Shown piece by piece: positions 35,308 to 46,000 of a stretch of DNA of 64,000 bases. The stretch covers positions 3,563,203 to 3,627,202 of the forward strand of contig NC_064037.1 of the NCBI RefSeq assembly GCF_932526225.1. The letters run 5' to 3'. The notes beneath the pieces were generated by a model. The model was not told the origin of the DNA and did no database searches. It was given only the letters and a program-made list of their open reading frames with translations. Position 1 is the first letter of the stretch; every line of letters starts with the position of its first letter. The position numbers and the translations under genes were made by a program. The stretch comes from Nematostella vectensis. Its lineage: Eukaryota; Cnidaria; Anthozoa; Actiniaria; Edwardsiidae.

Positions 35308-37969
35308 GCGCAGAGCCTTGTTTTAGTGGGTAGAGACAAGGCAGTCGCCTTGTGGTGGTGTTTTATCGCAGAGCCTTGTTTTAGTGGCTAGAGAAGAGGT
35401 CATCTTGTGGTGGTGTTTTATCGCAGAGCCTTGTTTTAGTGGGTAGAGAAGAGGTCACCTTGTGGTGGTGTTTTATGGCAGAACCTTGTTTTAGTGGCTA
35501 GAGAAGAGGTCATCTTGTGGTGGTGTTTTATCGCAGAGCCTTGTTTTAGTGGGTAGAGAAGAGGTCACCTTGTGGTGGTGTTTTATGGCAGAACCTTGTT
35601 TTAGTGGCTAGAGAAGAGGTCATCTTGTGGTGGTGTTTTATCGCAGAGCCTTGTTTTAGTGGGTAGAGAAGAGGTCATCTTGTGGTGGTGTTTTATCGCA
35701 GAGCCTTGTTTTAGTGGGTAGAGAAGAGGTCATCTTGTGGTGGTGTTTTATCGCAGAGCCTTGTTTTAGTGGGTAGAGAAGAGGTCATCTTGTGGTGGTG
35801 TTTTATGGCAGAACCTTGTTTTAGTGGGTAGAGAAGAGGTCATCTTGTGGTGGTGTTTTATCGCAGAGCCTTGTTTTAGTGGGTAGAGAAGAGGTCATCT
35901 TGTGGTGGTGTTTTATCGCAGAGCCTTGTTTTAGTGGGTAGATAAGAGGTCATCTTGTGGTGGTGTTTTATCGCAGAACCTTGTTTTAGTGGGTAGAGAC
36001 AAGGTCACCTTGTGGTGGTGTTTTATCGCAGAACCTTGTTTTAGTGGGTAGAGAAGAGGTCATCTTGTGGTGGTGTTTTATCGCAGAGCCTTGTTTTAGT
36101 GGGTAGAGACAAGGTCATCTTGTGGTGGTGTTTTATCGCAGAGCCTTGTTTTAGTGGGTAGAGAAGAGGTCATCTTGTGGTGGTGTTTTATCGCAGAGCC
36201 TTGTTTTAGTGGGTAGAGAAGAGGTCACCTTGTGGTGGTGTTTTATGGCAGAACCTTGTTTTAGTGGCTAGAGAAGAGGTCATCTTGTGGTGGTGTTTTA
36301 TCGCAGAGCCTTGTTTTAGTGGGTAGAGAAGAGGTCACCTTGTGGTGGTGTTTTATGGCAGAACCTTGTTTTAGTGGCTAGAGAAGAGGTCATCTTGTGG
36401 TGGTGTTTTATCGCAGAGCCTTGTTTTAGTGGGTAGAGAAGAGGTCATCTTGTGGTGGTGTTTTATCGCAGAGCCTTGTTTTAGTGGGTAGAGAAGAGGT
36501 CATCTTGTGGTGGTGTTTTATCGCAGAGCCTTGTTTTAGTGGGTAGAGAAGAGGTCATCTTGTGGTGGTGTTTTATGGCAGAACCTTGTTTTAGTGGGTA
36601 GAGAAGAGGTCATCTTGTGGTGGTGTTTTATCGCAGAGCCTTGTTTTAGTGGGTAGAGAAGAGGTCATCTTGTGGTGGTGTTTTATCGCAGAGCCTTGTT
36701 TTAGTGGGTAGATAAGAGGTCATCTTGTGGTGGTGTTTTATCGCAGAACCTTGTTTTAGTGGGTAGAGACAAGGCAGTCGCCTTGTGGTGGTGTTTTATC
36801 GCAGAACCTTGTTTTAGTGGGTAGAGAAGAGGTCATCTTGTGGTGGTGTTTTATCGCAGAACCTTGTTTTAGTGGGTAGAGAAGAGGTCATCTTGTGGTG
36901 GTGTTTTATCGCAGAGCCTTGTTTTAGTGGGTAGAGACAAGGCAGTCGCCTTGTGGTGGTGTTTTATCGCAGAGCCTTGTTTTAGTGGGTAGAAAAGAGG
37001 TCATCTTGTGGTGGTGTTTTATCGCAGAGCCTTGTTTTAGTGGGTAGAGAAGAGGTCACCTTGTGGTGGTGTTTTATCGCAGAGCCTTGTTTTAGTGGGT
37101 AGAGAAGAGGTCACCTTGTGGTGGTGTTTTATCGCAGAGCCTTGTTTTAGTGGGTAGAGAAGAGGTCACCTTGTGGTGGTGTTTTATCGCAGAGCCTTGT
37201 TTTAGTGGGTAGAGAAAAGGTCATCTTGTGGTGGTGTTTTATCGCAGAGCCTTGTTTTAGTGGGTAGAGAAGAGGTCACCTTGTGGTGGTGTTTTATGGC
37301 AGAACCTTGTTTTAGTGGCTAGAGAAGAGGTCATCTTGTGGTGGTGTTTTATCGCAGAGCCTTGTTTTAGTGGGTAGAGAAGAGGTCATCTTGTGGTGGT
37401 GTTTTATCGCAGAGCCTTGTTTTAGTGGGTAGAGAAGAGGTCATCTTGTGGTGGTGTTTTATCGCAGAGCCTTGTTTTAGTGGGTAGAGAAGAGGTCATC
37501 TTGTGGTGGTGTTTTATGGCAGAACCTTGTTTTAGTGGGTAGAGAAGAGGTCATCTTGTGGTGGTGTTTTATCGCAGAGCCTTGTTTTAGTGGGTAGAGA
37601 AGAGGTCATCTTGTGGTGGTGTTTTATCGCAGAGCCTTGTTTTAGTGGGTAGATAAGAGGTCATCTTGTGGTGGTGTTTTATCGCAGAACCTTGTTTTAG
37701 TGGGTAGAGACAAGGCAGTCGCCTTGTGGTGGTGTTTTATCGCAGAACCTTGTTTTAGTGGGTAGAGAAGAGGTCATCTTGTGGTGGTGTTTTATCGCAG
37801 AACCTTGTTTTAGTGGGTAGAGAAGAGGTCATCTTGTGGTGGTGTTTTATCGCAGAGCCTTGTTTTAGTGGGTAGAGACAAGGCAGTCGCCTTGTGGTGG
37901 TGTTTTATCGCAGAGCCTTGTTTTAGTGGATAGAGAAGAGGTCATCTTGTGGTGATGTTTTATCGCAGG
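35308..37969. repeat. 55-bp satellite array, about 48 copies, with higher-order structure
   Basis: The unit holds GCAGAGCCTTGTTTTAGTGG, GTAGAGAAGAGGTCATCTTG and TGGTGGTGTTTTATC, repeating every 55 bp. Variant units (ACAAGGCAGTCGCCTTG, 58 bp) occur near 35336, 36768, 36936, 37708 and 37878. A GATAAGAGG variant recurs at 35941, 36711 and 37652, showing larger blocks of about 14-17 units copied together. No gene is within it. Confidence 0.95.
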
Positions 37970-38076
37970 GACAACTCTCATCTCGTGTAGCAAGATAACC
38001 ACCAACTCCTACAGCAAGCACTTGTTACTATAGTACCAATTGGACCTGAGGCTAGCCACAGGCTACAAACAATGAT

Positions 38077-39868
38077 TCAGGATAAGGGGGAGGGGGTGCT
38101 GTCATAGATATCATTTGTAGAAAGATAAACGTTAAGTATAGCTTTCTGCTTACCTAGACAAATATGGCGAACGAGCTTTTCCCGAATAAAAGCAAGAAAT
38201 CTTCGCGCTGCTGTGAACACGTTGGCCGAGGGGGGCCTGGAAGCGATCTGCTCAAGCTGCCGACCGTTGAAATATCTGCCGATGCCGATGGTAAAGATGC
38301 GAACGTTCATCTTTTTTAGACGCCGCACGGAGGCCATGACGTCATCGCAGGATCTGGGGAGCAAAGAGAAGGCTTGAGCTTGGAATTTTTGTAATAAAAA
38401 AAACTCAAATGGATGAGTAACCTCTCACAAGTTGGAGCAGCTATGCGTACAATGAGACACGTGTTTACGTGCGGCAATTCCCCCCTCCCCTTGAGGATAA
38501 GAGAACCCTTGCGTGAGAAGATGCGCCCCTTTAAAACTACACAAACTTATATCTACGGTTATCTGGAATAGGCCCGTCTGGTTCGTTTAGGTTAGGTTGT
38601 TACCGTCTAGCTATAAAATCCGTGCTGTGTGAGAGTTTAAGAGGACTGTCAGTGACCCACATATGCTCATACCTTTGATCTGTGATAAGTACCAGTACTT
38701 TTGCTCGTGAGGCATTGCTAGTAAACACTGACTGTGCGAGATGTAACGCTTTACCAGTATGCGTACAGCTCGTCTTGTGTTTATGTACCACTGTGTGTAG
38801 AGCGTGGAGAATAGCATCTTTTGATGAATACCTGAAATGTCAGCAATTTGATTAAGTGAGAGAGTTGTATAATATTCTCTTATAGATCATGTTATCCCAT
38901 CTCGAAGACATGAAAGACTGTTTTCGTTAAACGGGAATCTGTGGTGCGCCCTCATAAGATCGCGCCAGATTTTTCAAAATCGCGAAATTCGCGAAAATAA
39001 AGTGTAATAAAGTAGTTTATTCCTGATTTGACACTTTGTAGCGGAAGACCTATTTATTGAAACTTGACTCAAACACTAAGTAATTGTAAAAGAGCAAAAT
39101 TGTGTCTGGGTTTCTTTCTTCTTTTGGTCCTTTTTGCTTCAGAAGAGTTATAATGAAAATTGGGTTTTGCCGTAGGTTTGCCTCAATCAAGCATGCAAAT
39201 GAAGTTTTTTGAAGACATCCCGCGAAGTTGTTTGGCTACAATACCTTGACGCTACATCCAGTGACTATGAAACTCCTACCTTTGGAAGTCAAAGACAATC
39301 TTTGGCGTCCTGTCTAAGGTTACGAAGCCAATTCGCGTAAATCGCGAGGATATATGAAAAGAGCGCACGACGCTACGAATAAACGACGACACGCGATAGT
39401 CCAATAACCGTAGGGGGTTGTTATGTGGAGCTGATAGACTCGTCACGAACGCTAGATCCAGGTGCGCATTACACACTAGAACAAGCAACCAGATGGATGT
39501 CAAATCTTAATAAAATATTAATAAACCCAATTATCATTGCATTAACCAGACCTTACAAATACTAGACACTAACGCTTATCGATCGCTCGCTTTGGGGGGG
39601 GGGAGGTTGGTTGAGACGTATGTTTTAAGGTACAATTTAACAATATTTATAGGGTATAACTACATGACATCAAGCACAGAGTTCTTACTCAGCTCTTCCG
39701 ATTTACAGCACCCTGAAAGAACAGTAAACAATGTGTTATTAGTGTATAGTGTAGCGAAAATAATGGCCATGATCGCCATCAACATTCAAACAATAGCAAG
39801 CAAAATCGCCTTCATCATGAGCTCTACAAAAAACCATCACAAAAATCGCTATCGTTATAATCATTGCT

Positions 39869-39900
<32 letters not shown>

Positions 39901-42139
39901 CATATCATTATCATCACGGTTAGTCAAAGCATGAAAGATCCGTATACCTCACGTTCAGTCAAAGCTGTAAAAGATCGGTATCCCACGTTCAGTCAAAGCA
40001 TGAAAGATCCGTACCCCACGCTCAGTCAAAGCAGTGAAAGATCCGTACCCCACGTTAAGTCAAAGCTGTAAAAGATCCGTATCACACGTTAAGTCAAAGC
40101 ATGAAAGATCCGTACCCCACGCTCAGTCAAAGCTGTAAAAGATCGGTATCCCACGTTCAGTCAAAGCATGAAAGATCCGTACCCCACGTTCAGTCAAAGC
40201 ATGAAAGATCCGTACCCCACGTTAAGTCAAAGCATGAAAGATCCGTACCCCACGTTAAGTCAAAGCATGAAAGATCGGTATCCCACGTTCAGTCAAAGCA
40301 TGAAAGATCCGTACCCCACGTTCAGTCAAAGCATGAAAGATCCGTATCACACGTTAAGTCAAAGCATGAAAGATCCGTACCCCACGTTCAGTCAAAGCTG
40401 TAAAAGATCGGTATCCCACGTTCAGTCAAAGCATGAAAGATCCGTACCCCACGTTCAGTCAAAGCATGAAAGATCCGTACCCCACGTTAAGTCAAAGCAT
40501 GAAAGATCCGTACCCCACGTTAAGTCAAAGCATGAAAGATCCGTACCCCACGTTCAGTCAAAGCATGAAAGATCCGTACCCCACGTTCAGTCAAAGCTGT
40601 AAAAGATCCGTACCCCACGTTAAGTTAAAGCATGAAAGATCCGTATCCCACGTTCATTCAAAGCCCACGTTGTTCAGTCAAAGCATAAAAGATCCGTACT
40701 CCACGTTTAGTCAAAGCATGGAAGACCAGTACCCCACGTTTAGTCAAAGCATGAAAGATCCGTACCCACGTTCAGTCAAAGCATAAAAAAAGACCCGTAC
40801 CCAGAGTCTGTAATATGACCTGTCACGCATTATGTTAATGCATGCGTCATCGCCAGCTCGCGTGACACCATGCCAACGTCAATCACAATATGACCTGTCA
40901 CGCATTATGTTAATGCATGCGTCATCGCCAGCTCGCCTGATACCATGCCAACGTCAATCACAATATGACCTGTCACGCATTATGTTAATGCATGCGTCAT
41001 CGCCAGCTCGCGTGACACCATGCCAACGTCAATCACAATACGACCTGTCACGCATTATGTTAATGCATGCGTCATCGCCAGCTCGCGTGACACCATGCCA
41101 ACGTCGCAAACAACTTATAAGTAGATATATAGAAAATTCTTCTTAAAAGTTATTAAAAAAACATTTCCACGTATATAACATTAACAATTTAGCATCACAA
41201 GCTCGCGCACTAGGCGCCTAGGTGAAGTTTGGCGAGGGCTTCACCCTATTGGCTAAAGTAGGGGGCATGTCCCCCGACACTGGACCGCTGAAAGAGTTCA
41301 TCGAGGGCGTATACTCTTACCACATCGTCGCACGCCATCACCCGCCTGCATCGCATCATGCGACTTAAGTATGTGGTTATCTGGTAAGGTAACAATGTGA
41401 TAATAAGGATTCCAGGAGAGGATGTCGATGTACGGGATGGCCCTCTGGCGTGAATTTCAATGGGTGTTGTTGCTAAATGGTGCCACGTTTCCTCACCATG
41501 TTTACTGCGGTTTTCAATAGTGTGCTAAAATAATAAAATTTACCTTACGAACATTTGCCAAACAAAATTCCTCCAGACGCGTACTTAAGGGGGGAGGGGT
41601 GTGGACCCCACTTGGCCAAAATGCTGGTCATTTCTTATTGAAGTATCGTCAAATAGTATCATTTTCCTAATCCTAGCTACGCGCTTGGAACCTAATCTCA
41701 ACTCCCTAGAAAGTTTGAAATGAATTGACTTGGAATGGGGAATACTTTAACCGATATGAAAAGTATCTAAAATTCCCCAATTTTTCAGTAAAAGATGACA
41801 TAAGTAACATAAGGAGAATGTTCCATTATTTTTCGTTCTTCTCATGTTGAAACTATTTGTGTGTGAATCGGCAAACATAGATATAAGAACCCAACGACGC
41901 TCCCGCCTTCGATTTACTCCGACTTCTGCTTATACCACACTGCTTCACACACAAGATTAATTCAGAATTCTCTTGTCTTCAGCGTATGCTAACAATTGTG
42001 TGAACTGGCCCTTACCCTTCACCGTCGAACTCGAACGTCCGGGGGGACTTTGGATGACAATCAGAAAAAACAAACTGTAAACAGCTCCGTTCACCATGGT
42101 GACAATAAGTGCTACTGTATCATTTCGGGTTTTTTTCAT
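38077..42139 (-). CDS. Small von Willebrand factor A domain protein, 4 exons, 251 aa
   Basis: Minus-strand exons: 42139-42016, 39475-39280, 38831-38673 and 38353-38077, phases 1, 2 and 2 all matching, 756 nt. The N terminus is basic then hydrophobic (VALIVTMVNGAVYSLFFLIVI), fitting a signal peptide or anchor. One vWA domain follows: CNAHLDLAFV beta strand, RIGFVTLD, CTHTGKALHLAQ (MIDAS Thr), VLVLITDQRSCDDV (MIDAS Asp) and VRIFTIGIG. The first MIDAS motif, normally DxSxS, is degenerate (VTSLSAP). A donor-like GGTAAG at 38153 could extend the gene further, but no later exon is recognised, so I read through to the stop at 38077. An alternative start is the ATG at 39503, which also gives a hydrophobic leader. 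Secreted or membrane-bound adhesion role is inferred. Partner unknown. Confidence 0.7.
39869..39902. repeat. (ATC)n microsatellite
   Basis: A run of CAT/ATC triplets in the first intron of the vWA gene. It creates poly-His and poly-Met frames on the two strands. Confidence 0.9.
39925..40790. repeat. 33-bp minisatellite, about 25 copies
   Basis: The unit has GTCAAAGCATGAAAGATCCG followed by TACCCCACGTTCA. Thirty-three bases is a whole number of codons, so it gives an 11-residue periodic frame (MKDPYPTFSQS), but occasional CTGTAAAAG units shift the frame. It lies in intron 1 of the vWA gene and is treated as non-coding. Confidence 0.93.
40812..41106. repeat. 75-bp tandem repeat, four copies
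   Basis: GACCTGTCACGCATTATGTT recurs at 40817, 40892, 40967 and 41042, with nearly identical 75-bp units. It directly follows the 33-bp minisatellite in the same intron. The frame it opens is an artefact. Confidence 0.95.
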
Positions 42140-43092
42140 TGAAGTGTAGATTTTCGTCCGAGTTTAGATAACGCAGATCACTGTTCACCTGCTACCAAAA
42201 CATGTCCAGCTAAGATGGCGCAAGTCGTTCGTAGTCTCGTCTATAGGATCAAAATTTGTTTAAACTGCTAAGCAGGTTATTATAATGTAAATATTTGTAT
42301 TTGTTATAGCGTGAATCACAACATTGAGACGTGATCAATCTTTTTCACTAAACAGCTAAACGAATGAAAAGGCGTCATTTAGTTTGCAAATACAGTAGAT
42401 GATAGGAGTGTGTTTATTTGTCGATAAAGATGGTACCAACGTTTATAAAGACTATCCACAATGGGAGATTGAAACCAAATGGGAGATTATCTCCGTCTTC
42501 GAAAATTCTGGCTAAGAAAACTATTTTCCTATAGCAACAAAGAAAAGGTGAATAAACGGATGAATATAATGGTGATAAAAGGATAAGAAAGGAATGTCAG
42601 TCATAACTTGTAGTTTGCGTGATCGAAGTAAGTAGACAAAGAAGCACCCTACTGATAGTCGTGAAAGCATAAATTTCCAGACAATAACAATACCAGCAAA
42701 TAAGTTTATTATTTTTAATCTAATGTTTATTCTTTACAAAGTACATGATGGGGGTCACCTGTCACTCTTAGCTATTTTAGTCAAACATCCGAAGCCCGCT
42801 TTTCTTGTGCCGCTTAATTAGGTCCCTTTCACACGGTACCAGTGGAAATTACGACCACTCTAAATTGTGCTCTCTAATATCTTGCCTGATGGGTACCCAC
42901 TTTGCAAGGCCCCAAAATGCACGGTGTTACGGAAACGTGCGAGTTTTTTTACACTGTTTACAGAGGTTTTTGTGTAATTCACTCAATTGATACAACTGGT
43001 ACCTTATAAAAAGGGGATTAGTCTTCTCTGGAAAAGGAAAAACTTTCCAAAAAACGTTGCCTTTTCTAACGCTAACAAATTAAAAGTCACAC
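42140..43092. other. Spacer between the vWA gene start and the RAD51C stop
   Basis: This interval should hold the vWA promoter and the RAD51C 3' UTR, since both genes run on the minus strand. AATAAA hexamers on the minus strand at about 42715-42720 and 42726-42731 are candidate RAD51C polyadenylation signals about 370 nt after its stop. No other gene is seen. Confidence 0.5.
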
Positions 43093-46000
43093 TTAGCTAA
43101 TTTTATCAAAAGTTCGTTTTCGACTTTCCACGGTTCCCGAAGAAGGTCCGGGAGTCCCTTCTGTGCCCTCCTTTCCGTGATAGAGGCCCTCCGGGGCATC
43201 ATTTCTCGAGTGTTGCTCTCGGGATCCCGCAGCACCATTGGTTTTGAGTTCCTCGTCGTTGTCGCTGGAGTGGAAAGCGGGCGGCGGGAAATCCCAGGCG
43301 TCTCGCACCCCGCAAGACTGGGGAGAACAAAGTGCTTTTATAAAATGTATTGAAAGATAACGGTCAATACATGAACACACGTCATTTTCTGGTGCATGCA
43401 TTCGGAAGTTTTGGTAACTATTCAAGCCCCGACTTAAGTCGAAGCTACTTCTTGCTTTGCCTTCATTATTTTCAAAAATCGTTCAGCTTGAATTCCTCTA
43501 CGCGGAGAATCATTTTTGCCGCCATAAAATAAAATTACATTTTTTTTATCCGAGGTAGTATCTCTCAGAAGAGTTTCGAAATAATCAATACCATTAAGTA
43601 GAGGTCGGTCTTAGAAATGCCAGACAGCGTGGTTTTACCGTTATCTGGAAGGGAACCGTCATCTCTTGCTTGGTGGGGGACTTGTACAAGGTCGCCATTC
43701 TATTAAAACACATAATAAAACATTCAACAGTATCGCATGATCGACAATACTAACACACATAAATTGAACGGCAGAAGACTGCCCTGAAATTTCAATGTCT
43801 TTTAGGGATAACAGGGTTTTGACCAATGGAATATTTTCAGCCACCCACCCTCCCCCCGCCATTTCTACCCAAATCTCCTCCCCCTTCTTAACCCCTCCCA
43901 GGGAAAACAACGAGCTGTGTACCCTCGCCTTGTAGCGCAATTTATCCTCCGTGTACACAATTGTAATATTCTGGGCAATTGAGTCATATGAAACTTATTT
44001 CAGTTCTCTGGGGTTCGAATGGCACCTTTGTTTGTTGTCCCAATGAAGCACGACCCGCACGGTGCTCGCATGGCTCCAGCTCTCGCCTGAAAACACGATA
44101 AAAACGTGATAATACATCACCCTACGCATTTTAGATGTATGCTACATAAGCATCAGCGCAATTTAGCATAAGTTTAAATCGAGGATGACCGCGCGCTCCT
44201 GGGTCTAGTCCCTGCTGCGGCTTGGGCGCCCCCGGTTAGTCAGGCCTTGGCACGTTTGCATCCTCTCTGAGAGGTCTGCAAATCTCGCTCGACTCAACAC
44301 TGGTTATCAGACGATGAGTTTAAGCTAAGTTCAAACGTCAAGCAAATGAAGATAAAACAATCGACTCGATTCATTTACATGTATTTGCATTGAATACGGC
44401 TCACTTACAATACGACGTTTGCACTTAGCCTTAGAGTACCACGAAACCTCCTTTGCCATGATGCGTAGAAAAGGTAATGGGATAACGATTCCAACATAAA
44501 CTTTTTTCCCCATAAAATAAGCCTGTACGTGCGTGACGTACCTAGAGCAGGGACAAGATGCGAGCCGCCGTCTTGGTTTTGCTGGATCTTGGTGGTCATT
44601 TGATTCATCAGCACAACCTGCAGGGGGGGTAACAATTCTAAAGTGTTATCGAAGCGAAAAGAAAAACAACCCACGTGTGTCATTATGTTAACATCAAATG
44701 ACAAATAAGCAATATTTTAAAGGTTTTCGAAGTGCAAAGGTGCGGAAATAATCAAGAGGTCCGTCACCAAAGGCGTGGAACACGCCTTCGAGTAAGGCCT
44801 GCAGGTTCTTTCATAAGACACTTCACCAAATAACAATAATAATAACGATAAAGATGACAATGACGATTATGATAAAGATACTAAAAGATACGGTACAAAT
44901 AACAATATCTATTTGGAAGATAATCTGGTTTTCCCTGTTGCAATTATGGATTGTTTTAGTAACAACTTACAGCTAACTGCTGTTCACACGCCATTCTAAT
45001 AAAGCTCTGCGCCAAGCCGTTCAGCAGTCGAGTGCGCAGTGCCATGTCCTCAAAGTCATGACGAAAATGAAAAGCAATGCTATCAACAACAACCAGCTTG
45101 ACCTGATAAATGAAAAGCCATCAATGGGAAACGAAGCCTTAATCATTAACATTAACTTCACTTCCAGAAATTCTTGTGTCAAATAAATTTAGCGAAAAAA
45201 ACTACTAGCTGCCTGTTTGGTCTGCTTATGCATATATTTAAATCTCTTTTTGAACTACTGGTCTGCTTCATGCACCTCATTTCTCCCCTCAGCCTTTTCA
45301 TTACTAACTGCCCCTTTGGTGCACTTCATACACTTCGTTTCTCTCCTTTCACTACTGCCCATTTGGTCGGCTTAATTTATTGCACCCACACCCCCCTCCC
45401 TTTTTACTACTGAATGCCCCTTTAGTCTGCTTTATGCGCCTTATTCCCCCCTCCCTTTTCTCTACTTACAGCCCCTTTGGTGTTCTTAATGCACCTTACA
45501 CACCCCTCCCTTTTCTCTACTTACTGCCCCTTTGGTGTGCTTTATGCATCTCACACACCCCTCCCTTTTCACTACTTACTGCCCCTTTGGTGTGCTTAAT
45601 GCACCTCACACACCCCTCCCTTTTCTATACTTACTGCCCCTTTGGTGTGCTTAATGCACCTCACACACCCCTCCCTTTTCTCTACTTACTGCCCCTTTGG
45701 TGTGCTTAATGCACCTCACACACCCCTCCCTTTTCTCTACTTACTGCCCCTTTGGTGTGCTTAATGCACCTCACACACCCCTCCCTTTTCTATACTTACA
45801 GCCCCTTTGGTGTGCTTAATGCACCTCACACACCCCTCCCTTTTCTCTACTTACAGCCCCTTTGGTGTGCTTAATGCACCTCACACACCCCTCCCTTTTC
45901 ACTACTTACTGCCCCTTTGGTGTGCTTAATGCACCTCACACACCCCTCCCTTTTCTCTACTTACTGCCCCTTTGGTGTTCTTAATGCACCTCACACACCC

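Noticed and set aside
35308-37969. Array with a CRISPR-like look
   Set aside because: The 55-bp units are contiguous without unique spacers, and the genome is eukaryotic; it is a satellite.
39592-40786. Plus-strand frames coding MKDPYPTFSQS repeats, resembling a neuropeptide precursor
   Set aside because: They are produced by the 33-bp array, are broken by frame-shifting units, lack a signal peptide or dibasic cleavage pattern, and lie in an intron on the opposite strand.
42824-43013. Possible small inverted-repeat element (GGTACCAGT / ACTGGTACC)
   Set aside because: The match is only nine bases with no convincing target duplication.
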